6,399 bases of DNA from Candidatus Rifleibacteriota bacterium (GTDB lineage Bacteria > Riflebacteria > Ozemobacteria > Ozemobacterales > Ozemobacteraceae). Under the pieces are notes generated by a model. The model searched no databases, was not told the DNA's origin, and worked only from the letters and a program-made list of their open reading frames with translations. The position numbers and the translations under genes were made by a program. Every line of letters begins with the position of its first letter. Position 1 is the stretch's first letter. The stretch lies in the NCBI GenBank assembly GCA_029564115.1, contig JAKQQP010000030.1, forward strand, positions 1 through 6,399, given 5' to 3'. Shown in pieces: positions 1 to 6,277 of the stretch.

Positions 1-2
1 CC

Positions 3-68
3 GTCGAGCAGACTGTAGTGGCTATGTACATGCAGATGAACAAAATTGGTATGAAACATGGCGGTTAA
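3..68 (+). CDS. C-terminal tail of an unidentified upstream gene (partial)
   Basis: A frame open from the window edge ends at a TAA at 66-68 and gives a 21-residue tail ending in NKIGMKHGG. The composition (five Met, amphipathic, no Cys) and ordinary codons look like a real protein end. I do not recognise the family. A second frame is open from 2 to about 94, but its product has two Cys and two Trp and is less protein-like, so I prefer this one. If real, the gene runs in the same direction as the cyclase pair, 158 bases upstream of the GTG start. That gap, together with a TATAAT element in it, suggests a separate transcription unit. Confidence 0.45.
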   Translation, partial: VEQTVVAMYMQMNKIGMKHGG

Positions 69-100
69 ATTATATCGCAAACTTGTTCTGTTGAAGCATT

Positions 101-114
101 TTTTTTGCAAAAAA
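101..114. repeat. 14-bp AT-rich perfect palindrome in the leader
   Basis: Six T, GC, six A form a perfect 14-base palindrome (TTTTTTGCAAAAAA), preceded by two more T. It lies between the upstream gene tail and the probable promoter of the cyclase operon. Phased A/T runs can bend DNA, and the T run could help end transcription of the upstream gene, but there is no GC-rich stem in front of it, so I do not call a terminator. Function unknown. Confidence 0.4.
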
Positions 115-163
115 GACAGGGTTCATTTTTCGACGATTCAAGGTCATGAAAAGCAAATTTTCC

Positions 164-193
164 TGTGCACACGATAGAAGGAAAGGTTATAAT
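164..193 (+). promoter_or_regulatory. Candidate sigma-70-type promoter of the cyclase operon
   Basis: A perfect TATAAT lies at 188-193, 33 bases before the GTG start, which would give a leader of about 25-27 bases. The -35 region is weak: TGTGCA at 164-169 with an 18-bp spacer matches TTGACA at only three positions. It overlaps a perfect 8-bp palindrome, TGTGCACA (164-171), which could be a regulator half-site arrangement; that is speculation. A weak -35 with a strong -10 is compatible with activator dependence. The -10 is clearly visible; the rest is inference. Confidence 0.5.
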
Positions 194-215
194 TCTCGCA
201 ATTCCCGGTGGGAAT

Positions 216-220
216 GGAAG
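216..220 (+). promoter_or_regulatory. Ribosome binding site fixing the GTG start at 227
   Basis: GGAAG lies six bases before GTG 227. An in-frame TAA at 224-226 directly precedes the GTG, so the frame cannot start earlier. There is no in-frame ATG until codon 139, well past TM1. The GTG is therefore the only start that keeps the first membrane segment. Confidence 0.75.
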
Positions 221-226
221 CTGTAA

Positions 227-3154
227 GTGAAAAAATTAATCAGTCTTGTTGAAAACAACTTCAGAAGTTTTTTTGGTCTGGTTTTTCCGGTTCTTATTAC
301 GCTAGGAATCGTTTTTGCGGGGATTCAATTTTACATCGCCCGAAGCGAAGACGAAATCAACAGAAAGCGTAATCTCTGGAACGAGAAAGCCCAGATCGTT
401 CTTGCATCTGTACGAGCGAATCACACATTTTCGAGTCTGGTATCAGAATCTGGCAACCGGCTTGCAAAAGACTTTGAAGCAGACTCTTCCGGGTTTAAAC
501 CCGAAGTGTTTGTCGAGCTTGTCAACCGGCATTTTGATGCGAGTCTTATAGACAATGAAGCTCTGATCTGGCTTTTCAAGGTCAATAACGCCAAAGTTCT
601 GCCGGTCAACGCCAACGGCCTGACTGGCACGCATCAGCGGGTCATGCAGCGGGTCATGCAGAGTTTCATCGAATTTGCCAACAACCCCGACATGGACCAG
701 AATGAAATCAGCCGTCTGGAAAAATTTGTCAGAAGCGTATTCGGCACTTATTCTGCACCTCTTCAGGTTGGCAGAAAGCGCGAAGGCAAAACAACGCCGG
801 TCAACTTTGAAGGTCGAAAGTATTACCTATACTGGCGCCAGTTCAAAAATGGGCTAAAAACCGAAGCCGTTACAGCGATTCTTTTTCCAGTATCCCACAG
901 TGGTAATATCGAAAAAATTCTTCAGACCGTTGCCGACAAAACCCTTGAAGAAACAAAAAGGCATCTGGCTGTTGCTTTTGTGCCCATAGACAGCCTCAGC
1001 AATCACTTAAGGCTCGTTCTGCCAGAGCAGATAGATCAAAACCAGGAATATCGCCGCCTGCTTGTAAACACACTCAAAAAGGTGGTTCAAAGAACTGATG
1101 ACAAGGGCAAACAGATTTTCGAAACCGACGGGCATCTTTTTCTCAGAGGCTTTTTGACCGTTGATATTCCTTACGATGCTATTATTTTTTCGCCAACTCC
1201 CAAAGCCCTTAAGATGACAAAACCGGACATTACAGTTGCAGCAGCACTGGTAGTGGTTTTCTGGGCGCTGATTTTTACATTGTTTTACTGGAAAAATGGT
1301 CGACCGGGCCTGCCTCTCGCAGCATCATTCAGGGTGTTATTCTTTCTTACAGGTCTCATACCAATTTCCGTAATGCTTTCTGCCGGTTATTCTCTGATTG
1401 AAGAGTCATACCAGAACGAAATTATTGAACTGAAACGCGAGAACAGCCAGAAACTCAGCAATATCAATGAACGCAGCGATATCCTTCTACAGCTCTTCGG
1501 CTATCACATTTCTGAAATCATAAAAAACCCTCGCGTGCAAAACCTTCTGAACAACGGCAACAGCAACGACACGCGCAAGGCCTTCAACGCCATACGCAAT
1601 AAAATGCTCAGCCTCGAACTCTCTCTCGACTATATGTTTGCCTTTTACCCCGGCATCTCTTCTGAGATGCTGGTTGCCGACCAGCGCATACGCCAGACTG
1701 CGAAAACTCACATGAACCTCATGGGGCCCGGGGTTTTCAAGATTAACCAGATTCTTTCAAAAATGACGCCTTTGCCTGAAACGCTTATGGATTCAGGTCA
1801 GAAGAATTTCTACCAGATACTCTCCGGGCTGCCAAACGAGTTTCTGGCAGAAACCTTTTTTATGACTTATGAAAAGCCGACCTTTGTCAGCTACGGCAAC
1901 ACCGGGAAAGACTACTTTTTCTCGGTTATTTTGACCAGAAACGGCAGAATAGCCTCATACCTGATCTTTGCTGCCAGCTCAGAGAGCTTTTTTCGCAGAT
2001 ATCTCACTCGCGAGCTTGATATGCATAACATAAATGATGCCAATATTTTTCTCGCAGCTGAATTACTGCCAAACACTGAATTTTCAATTTTCCCTTTCAA
2101 AAAAATGCGGGCTCTGCAAAGCAAAGCCGGAAAAAAAGCTTTTTCCCTGATGAAAAAATGCCGCAGTTCGATTTTTGAAAAGTCGATAACCGACAGCGAC
2201 TACCTTTATCTTTTCTACCCCATGAGCAAGATGCCCAATTTTGCCGGCGGTTGCATTGTCTCTCTGGCAAAACCTGATGCAGCAAGGCAGATGAAAAAGC
2301 TGTTTCTGGAAATTGCGGCCGTAATGCTGGCCTGTCTTATGTATGTAGCGTCTTCGCTCGCCACTTCGCACATGCTGATGCCACTGGAGCGCATCAACCT
2401 CGTTCTTCACAATATCAGCCATGGCAATCTAGACCTCAGCCTCTGCATTGAAAGGCAGGATGAGCTTGGGCAACTGGCGAACACGGTCAACCTCATGCAA
2501 AACGGTTTCAAAGAAAGACTGCGACTGGGCAAATTCGTATCAACCACTTTAGACAAGAGTCTTTCGAATGGATCAAGCTTTGAAGAGCTTAAAAAAGCCC
2601 GCGAAATAACAGGCACTGTCCTATTTTCAGATATCCGTAACTTTACGACTCTTTCCGAGAGTTTTCCGCCGGCTGACATAGCCGCAATGCTCAACTCACA
2701 CCTCGAAACCATGTCGAAGAAAATTCAGACTCTCGGTGGGCAGATCGAGCAGTTTATCGGCGACGCAATTGTCGCTTTTTTCCCTGACAAAGAATTTGGT
2801 GACAGCCGATCTTCTGCATTAAAAGCTGCTCTTGCCGTGCACTCGGCCCATCAGAACCTGAATCAACTGAGACACGAAGAAGGCAGGTTTACTTACGCCA
2901 TCGGCATCGGCCTGCAGCACGGAACCGTCATCGCCGGTTCACTCGTAACCCCCGGGCGCTATGAATTTTCGATCATTGGCGAAGCCAGACATCAGGCAGA
3001 AGAATTTGAAGCCCTCAGCAAGCTTGGCTCGCACACAAGAATTATTGTTTCGCACCATTTTGTCGAACCGCTGGAGCGTGAAGCAATAGCCGTCTGCAAG
3101 CCTCTTAAGGGAACAGATGTTTTTGAGCTTCTGGAAAGGGCTGGCGAAGCATGA
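227..3154 (+). CDS. Double-sensor membrane class III cyclase, metal-binding (C1-like) subunit A
   Basis: 975-residue inner-membrane sensor with a class III nucleotide cyclase domain. Visible layout: TM1 ~14-36; outside domain 1 ~37-334; TM2 ~335-354; charged cytoplasmic loop ~355-367; TM3 ~368-390; outside domain 2 ~391-690; TM4 ~691-712; HAMP ~713-767 with P719 and a DELG motif at 745-748; a linker containing KFVS (769-772); cyclase domain ~793-970. The domain is recognisable from LFSDIRNFT (799-807), FIGDA (843-847) and a final PLKGTDVFELLE. Both metal aspartates are present, D802 and D846, 44 residues apart as in mammalian C1 (D396/D440). The other catalytic positions are not: Q842 replaces the base-recognition Lys, S915 the Thr/Asp, H922 the transition-state Asn and E926 the Arg. 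A homodimer should be inactive. The next gene overlaps by four bases and supplies the missing residues, so I infer that A is the metal-binding half of a heterodimer. The GTG start may limit its synthesis. The outside domains are not recognised; a Cache-like fold is only a guess. Confidence 0.9.
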   Translation: MKKLISLVENNFRSFFGLVFPVLITLGIVFAGIQFYIARSEDEINRKRNLWNEKAQIVLASVRANHTFSSLVSESGNRLAKDFEADSSGFKPEVFVELVNRHFDASLIDNEALIWLFKVNNAKVLPVNANGLTGTHQRVMQRVMQSFIEFANNPDMDQNEISRLEKFVRSVFGTYSAPLQVGRKREGKTTPVNFEGRKYYLYWRQFKNGLKTEAVTAILFPVSHSGNIEKILQTVADKTLEETKRHLAVAFVPIDSLSNHLRLVLPEQIDQNQEYRRLLVNTLKKVVQRTDDKGKQIFETDGHLFLRGFLTVDIPYDAIIFSPTPKALKMTKPDITVAAALVVVFWALIFTLFYWKNGRPGLPLAASFRVLFFLTGLIPISVMLSAGYSLIEESYQNEIIELKRENSQKLSNINERSDILLQLFGYHISEIIKNPRVQNLLNNGNSNDTRKAFNAIRNKMLSLELSLDYMFAFYPGISSEMLVADQRIRQTAKTHMNLMGPGVFKINQILSKMTPLPETLMDSGQKNFYQILSGLPNEFLAETFFMTYEKPTFVSYGNTGKDYFFSVILTRNGRIASYLIFAASSESFFRRYLTRELDMHNINDANIFLAAELLPNTEFSIFPFKKMRALQSKAGKKAFSLMKKCRSSIFEKSITDSDYLYLFYPMSKMPNFAGGCIVSLAKPDAARQMKKLFLEIAAVMLACLMYVASSLATSHMLMPLERINLVLHNISHGNLDLSLCIERQDELGQLANTVNLMQNGFKERLRLGKFVSTTLDKSLSNGSSFEELKKAREITGTVLFSDIRNFTTLSESFPPADIAAMLNSHLETMSKKIQTLGGQIEQFIGDAIVAFFPDKEFGDSRSSALKAALAVHSAHQNLNQLRHEEGRFTYAIGIGLQHGTVIAGSLVTPGRYEFSIIGEARHQAEEFEALSKLGSHTRIIVSHHFVEPLEREAIAVCKPLKGTDVFELLERAGEA
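635..658 (+). repeat. Perfect 12-bp tandem duplication inside subunit A
   Basis: CAGCGGGTCATG occurs twice back to back (635-646 and 647-658), followed by CAG of a third copy. It is in frame and encodes QRVM twice, residues 137-144, in outside domain 1. Identity at every base, third positions included, suggests a recent slippage duplication of four codons rather than a structural protein repeat. Confidence 0.85.
2594..3136 (+). other. C1-like class III cyclase domain of subunit A
   Basis: Key codons: D802 GAT at 2630-2632 and D846 GAC at 2762-2764 (metal sites, kept); Q842 CAG at 2750-2752 (Lys lost); S915 TCG at 2969-2971; H922 CAT at 2990-2992 (Asn lost); E926 GAA at 3002-3004 (Arg lost). 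The segment that normally reads TVIGDAVNLAARLE reads SIIGEARHQAEEFE, so the fold is kept around IIG while the catalytic Asn/Arg face is replaced. Mammalian C1 domains also lack the Asn and Arg here (DVWSNDVTLANHME). The alignment was made by eye, but the 44-residue spacing of the two Asp and the conserved IIG anchor make the register secure. Confidence 0.85.
3133..3140 (+). promoter_or_regulatory. Ribosome binding site for subunit B inside the end of subunit A
   Basis: GGAAAGGG lies ten bases before ATG 3151. The start overlaps the TGA of the upstream gene (ATGA, 3151-3154), the standard arrangement for termination-reinitiation coupling. Coupling would favour near-equal production of the two subunits. 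Confidence 0.7.
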
Positions 3155-6063
3155 AAAAGTTAATCATACTTTTCGCCGCAACGCTGCTGCTCGCTCTGCC
3201 TTCGCTGATGACAGCCTATTCACTCGAATCGTCAGCAAGACTTCTTTCTGATGAGCACAGAAAACAAATAGAAACAAGGCTCGAAAATGAGCTTCGCTCT
3301 CAAAGCCAGATAGCACTGATCTCCCAGGAAATCTTCAAACATTTTTCTTATTTTTTGATTCAGACGGAACAGATTTACACAAACCTGACCTGGGGTGCTT
3401 TTGCGGAGTCTGCAGATGAAGCATTCGAAAACTTCATACAAACAACCGGACTGGCATATCTTCTGCCAATGGAAGCAAGCATTTCATATCGCCAAAGAGG
3501 GCAACATCAGCTGCATTTTTCTGGAACCCGAAAAGTATCAGCCAACAAAATCTCGGATTTAAGCGCCCTGATGTTCAAATTTATCGACATGGCCTTTTAT
3601 AATGACCCACCGCAAGGTGCGATAGAACAACTGCAAAAACAACTGGCTGACGTCGGTCTGATCTTTAATCTTGGCTTTCTGAAGTCTTCAGGCGACAGGG
3701 TCAAGGCTAATCAGCTGATTGTACGTGACACAGAATCAACCAGAATGCTGTTAACCCTGCGCTCGAAAAAAGACTATCTGATGAACGTGCTGATCGACCT
3801 GTCACGGGCAGGGATAAGAACGGCGGCCAGAAAAGCTGTGCTGATGTGGAAAGACACAAATGCCGGAATTGTCTTTTTTGGCGGCAGTAAAGCAATCAAA
3901 CCGGTCTTTTCCGCATGGTTCAATAAGCACCCGGGTCTCGAGAAAAAAGTCATCGAGGCAACAGGCCGTGAAAAGCCTGGAACCAGCCGGATGGAGCTTG
4001 GCCCATGGCTTGTTCTTTTTACTCCCTTCGACCCCAAAATCCCCTGGCAGGTAGCGATTGTGACGCCGATGCCCAAATTGCCCGAACAACCGGGGTTAAA
4101 AATACTGCTTTGTATCTTTGCCATCGCCGGCTGTGCCGTCTGGAAACTCATGGTCGACCATGTGCTTTTCGACCGTAAAGTCAGACTGTCATTAAGAAAC
4201 TTTATCATTCTCGTCTTCACGCTTGTCAGCATGGTACCCTTCACCTCAGGACTTTATCTGGCCAATGAATATGTAGTTGCAAATTTCAAGATTCAACGCA
4301 ATAAAGCTGCCAGCGATCTTTCGGCCGAGCTTGAAGACCTCGATCTGAGCACATATTCAAATTTTCGCAACTCAGTCAATTTTGTCAGAGGCATGAACTC
4401 GATTGAGCAGATCGCATCGTTTACCGGTCTGGCAGTTTCAACGGACTACCCGGAACTGGTGGCTTCAATGTCGGAAAAAGTTCTGCAGCAGAGGAAAATC
4501 CCATGTTACCCCGAAATCTGGCTTACCGCCACAGATCGACAACTCATCGAAGTTGAATATCGGCATAATCAGAAGGATTTTAATATTTTTCCCACTTCAG
4601 ACGCTTTCGCAAACGAGGTATTCAGCCCAAGATTCAAGCATATTCTGAATGAGCAGTTAAAATCAGGCAGAGATACTAAAAATGAAAAAATAGATGAGAT
4701 CAGATTCGAAGACATCAAAGCAGAAATAATTGACAGCATCATGCTCAATCTTTTTGGCGAACAAAGCTACTTCAGCCTGCAGGAAGACCCCGGCACCCTG
4801 CTGCGTCTGCAATCCTTCTTTGACGAAAACGCCATACTCAGTCTGCCGATAACGCTTGCCGACCAGGCAAAATATATTTTCACCTACGTCTTTTCTTCCG
4901 AAACTATTCGAAGGCATTTTCCTGTAAATCGCCTGTCAGATGACCTGGCGAAACCAGTATTGGTAACACTGTATGGCAACAATGAGTTTCTGACCGCTGA
5001 CCCGGGGAGCTTTCACACATTATCACAAAAGTTCCCAGGCCTGATGGGGCTCGCCAAGCAATCTCTGCTGACCGGGGCAAGGCTTGTCATGCAGGATGTC
5101 AGCGCCAGCGGTTCACCTATCTTCGAGACTCTGCCGGCACGTTACTCAAATTTCATCCTCTGCGGCCAGAGAAACACCCGCAGCCTTGACAGCATCAGTC
5201 AGGAGCTTACTGCCACGGCTGTCAGATACTTTGTCCTGATGGTTCTGGCCGCACTTTTTATGGCGCTTTTGTCGTCGCTCTATTTCACTATACCGATCAG
5301 GCAGCTGACTGAAGCAACCCGAAAAATCATCGCCGAAGATTATTCTGTACGCATTAACGAGCGACACCCCGACGAATTTGCCGCAGCAGCTGTGGCCTTC
5401 AACAAAATGGCCGGTGGCCTGGCCGAGGGCGAACTGCTCAAGAATTTTGTCTCTGAGAGCGTCCGTGAAATGACCGCAGGCAGCGAAGATGAACAGGCAC
5501 AGATCATCGATGCAACCGTTTTATTCTCAAGTATCAAGGATTTTAAAAGTTTGCAGAAAAAGCTCACACCAACCGAACTTTTTTCGATCATGCAGACACA
5601 TCTTACCGCTGCAGTTGAAAAGGCCGTAAATCTTGGTGGGGAAATTGACAAGATGATCGAAGACAAAGTAATGGTCGTTTTTCCACACAGCAAAGAAAAA
5701 AGTGCCGAAGAAACTGCAGCAGCAGCCTTAACCTGTGCCCGCTACATTCAACATCATTTGTGGTTGTCGCACAAACTTCCGGTTGCCATCGGTGTCAATT
5801 CAGGCGAGGTTGTATCAGGCATTATGGGTGCGACAAATGTCAGACTTGCCAGAACGGTGGTCGGCGATACGGTGAATCTGGCGGCGCGCCTGGCATCGGC
5901 TGCATCAGACCTCAATCATGGCGGGATCGTTGTTTCCGGCGCTTCAGCCAAACTTGCCGCAGGTGCCGGTGTATTTAAAAAACTGCCGATCAACCAGGTC
6001 AAAGGCAAGACGCACGCGATAGAGGCTTTTCTGGCAGAATTTTCTCAGCCTGAGCAAATCTGA
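3151..6063 (+). CDS. Double-sensor membrane class III cyclase, substrate-binding (C2-like) subunit B
   Basis: 970-residue inner-membrane protein with the same layout as its neighbour. TM1 ~3-22 (could be mistaken for a signal peptide, but TM1 of A argues for an anchor); outside domain 1 ~23-314; TM2 ~315-334; basic loop ~335-347; TM3 ~348-371; outside domain 2 ~372-690; TM4 ~692-713; HAMP ~714-763 with DEF at 741-743 in place of DELG; linker with NFVS (765-768); cyclase domain ~786-965. Kept catalytic residues: K834 and T902 (ATP-type base recognition in bacterial class III enzymes), N909 and R913 in VNLAAR (transition state). The first metal Asp is S794 in LFSSIKDF; the second Asp, D838, remains in MIEDK, where Gly of the usual GD is Glu. 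The domain ends with a typical VKGK motif (950-953). Lacking one metal ligand, a homodimer should be poor or inactive; with A it completes one site, so the likely product is cAMP. Shared topology and similar stretches, such as ASYLIFAASSESFFRRYL in A versus AKYIFTYVFSSETIRRHF in B, point to an old tandem duplication. Confidence 0.9.
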   Translation: MKKLIILFAATLLLALPSLMTAYSLESSARLLSDEHRKQIETRLENELRSQSQIALISQEIFKHFSYFLIQTEQIYTNLTWGAFAESADEAFENFIQTTGLAYLLPMEASISYRQRGQHQLHFSGTRKVSANKISDLSALMFKFIDMAFYNDPPQGAIEQLQKQLADVGLIFNLGFLKSSGDRVKANQLIVRDTESTRMLLTLRSKKDYLMNVLIDLSRAGIRTAARKAVLMWKDTNAGIVFFGGSKAIKPVFSAWFNKHPGLEKKVIEATGREKPGTSRMELGPWLVLFTPFDPKIPWQVAIVTPMPKLPEQPGLKILLCIFAIAGCAVWKLMVDHVLFDRKVRLSLRNFIILVFTLVSMVPFTSGLYLANEYVVANFKIQRNKAASDLSAELEDLDLSTYSNFRNSVNFVRGMNSIEQIASFTGLAVSTDYPELVASMSEKVLQQRKIPCYPEIWLTATDRQLIEVEYRHNQKDFNIFPTSDAFANEVFSPRFKHILNEQLKSGRDTKNEKIDEIRFEDIKAEIIDSIMLNLFGEQSYFSLQEDPGTLLRLQSFFDENAILSLPITLADQAKYIFTYVFSSETIRRHFPVNRLSDDLAKPVLVTLYGNNEFLTADPGSFHTLSQKFPGLMGLAKQSLLTGARLVMQDVSASGSPIFETLPARYSNFILCGQRNTRSLDSISQELTATAVRYFVLMVLAALFMALLSSLYFTIPIRQLTEATRKIIAEDYSVRINERHPDEFAAAAVAFNKMAGGLAEGELLKNFVSESVREMTAGSEDEQAQIIDATVLFSSIKDFKSLQKKLTPTELFSIMQTHLTAAVEKAVNLGGEIDKMIEDKVMVVFPHSKEKSAEETAAAALTCARYIQHHLWLSHKLPVAIGVNSGEVVSGIMGATNVRLARTVVGDTVNLAARLASAASDLNHGGIVVSGASAKLAAGAGVFKKLPINQVKGKTHAIEAFLAEFSQPEQI
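5506..6045 (+). other. C2-like class III cyclase domain of subunit B
   Basis: Key codons: S794 AGT at 5530-5532 (first metal Asp lost), K834 AAG at 5650-5652, D838 GAC at 5662-5664, T902 ACG at 5854-5856, N909 AAT at 5875-5877, R913 CGC at 5887-5889. The Ser-for-Asp change sits in FSSIKDFKSL, which closely resembles the mammalian C2 motif FASIPDFKEF at the same place. Unlike mammalian C2, where the second Asp is also Ser, D838 is still present. Thr at 902 is the usual bacterial (class IIIb) counterpart of mammalian C2 D1018, so the base preference should be adenine. Confidence 0.85.
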
Positions 6064-6130
6064 GGCGAAGGCCGTTCTACCCGGCATGCATTGTGCGTGA
6101 AAATACCAGGGCGATCGCTTTAAACTTCCG

Positions 6131-6178
6131 GATTCCGGGTCTACGCCCGGAATGACGAGTATTAACTGCGTCATTCCC
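6131..6178. repeat. Dispersed-type palindromic intergenic repeat
   Basis: Two overlapping inverted repeats are visible. ATTCCGGG (6132-6139) pairs with CCCGGAAT (6146-6153) across a 6-base loop. GGAATGACG (6149-6157) pairs with CGTCATTCC (6169-6177) across 11 bases. They share 6149-6153, so the two hairpins exclude each other. The wording (ATTCC/GGAATGACG, CGTCATTCCCGCG) is that of small palindromic repeats scattered between genes in many bacteria, similar in form to the neisserial dRS3 element (ATTCCC-N8-GGGAAT). It lies 68 bases after the subunit B stop. There is no T run, so it is not a standard terminator, but it could protect the 3' end of the operon mRNA. Confidence 0.65.
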
Positions 6179-6207
6179 GCGGAGGGGTCTGTCGATTTAT
6201 CAACGCC

Positions 6208-6237
6208 TTGCCTGTTTAAAATAATTTGGGCTATAAT
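6208..6237 (+). promoter_or_regulatory. Sigma-70-type promoter of the transposase gene
   Basis: TTGCCT (6208-6213) matches four of six -35 bases. TATAAT (6232-6237) is a perfect -10, with an 18-bp spacer. Predicted transcription start is near 6244, giving a leader of about 34 bases to ATG 6278. This is the best promoter in the window, and it reads away from the cyclase operon. Confidence 0.65.
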
Positions 6238-6264
6238 AAGAACCAGCAGATATTGTACGAACAC

Positions 6265-6270
6265 TAAGAG
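6265..6270 (+). promoter_or_regulatory. Ribosome binding site of the transposase gene
   Basis: AAGAGG lies seven bases before ATG 6278, a good Shine-Dalgarno match and spacing that supports this start. Confidence 0.65.
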
Positions 6271-6277
6271 GTTTTAT

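Noticed and set aside
2..94. Alternative open frame at the left edge ending near 94
   Set aside because: The short product is rich in Cys, Trp and Arg and less protein-like than the frame ending at 66-68; one cannot be sure with so few codons.
99..114. T-run after the upstream gene tail as an intrinsic terminator
   Set aside because: No GC-rich stem precedes the T run; the only symmetry is the A/T palindrome itself.
227..3154. Reading the subunit A cyclase domain as a guanylate cyclase because Lys is replaced by Gln
   Set aside because: Guanylate cyclases usually carry Glu and Cys/Ser at the two base-contact positions and keep Asn and Arg. A has lost Asn and Arg as well, so it is better read as the non-substrate-binding half.
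3151..3220. Cleavable signal peptide at the start of subunit B
   Set aside because: A hydrophobic run with LALPSLMTAYS could look cleavable, but subunit A has a clear uncleaved TM1 in the same place and the topology of B works with an anchor.
3774..4244. 156-codon open frame on the - strand inside subunit B
   Set aside because: Lies wholly opposite the end of outside domain 1 and TM2 of subunit B, resembles no family I know, and looks like a shadow frame.
5340..5693. 117-codon open frame on the - strand opposite the B cyclase domain
   Set aside because: The opposite strand encodes a conserved domain with catalytic motifs; the Ser/Ala-rich antisense product is a composition effect.
6111..6118. 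GCGATCGC octamer, the HIP1 palindrome abundant in cyanobacteria
   Set aside because: Only one copy was noticed in 6.4 kb, which is unremarkable; no cyanobacterial signal otherwise.
5944..6264. 106-codon open frame on the - strand across the end of subunit B and the spacer
   Set aside because: Its product contains VIPGVDPESG, the usual translation of this kind of palindromic repeat, and half of it is antisense to the well-supported cyclase domain. No coding evidence of its own.
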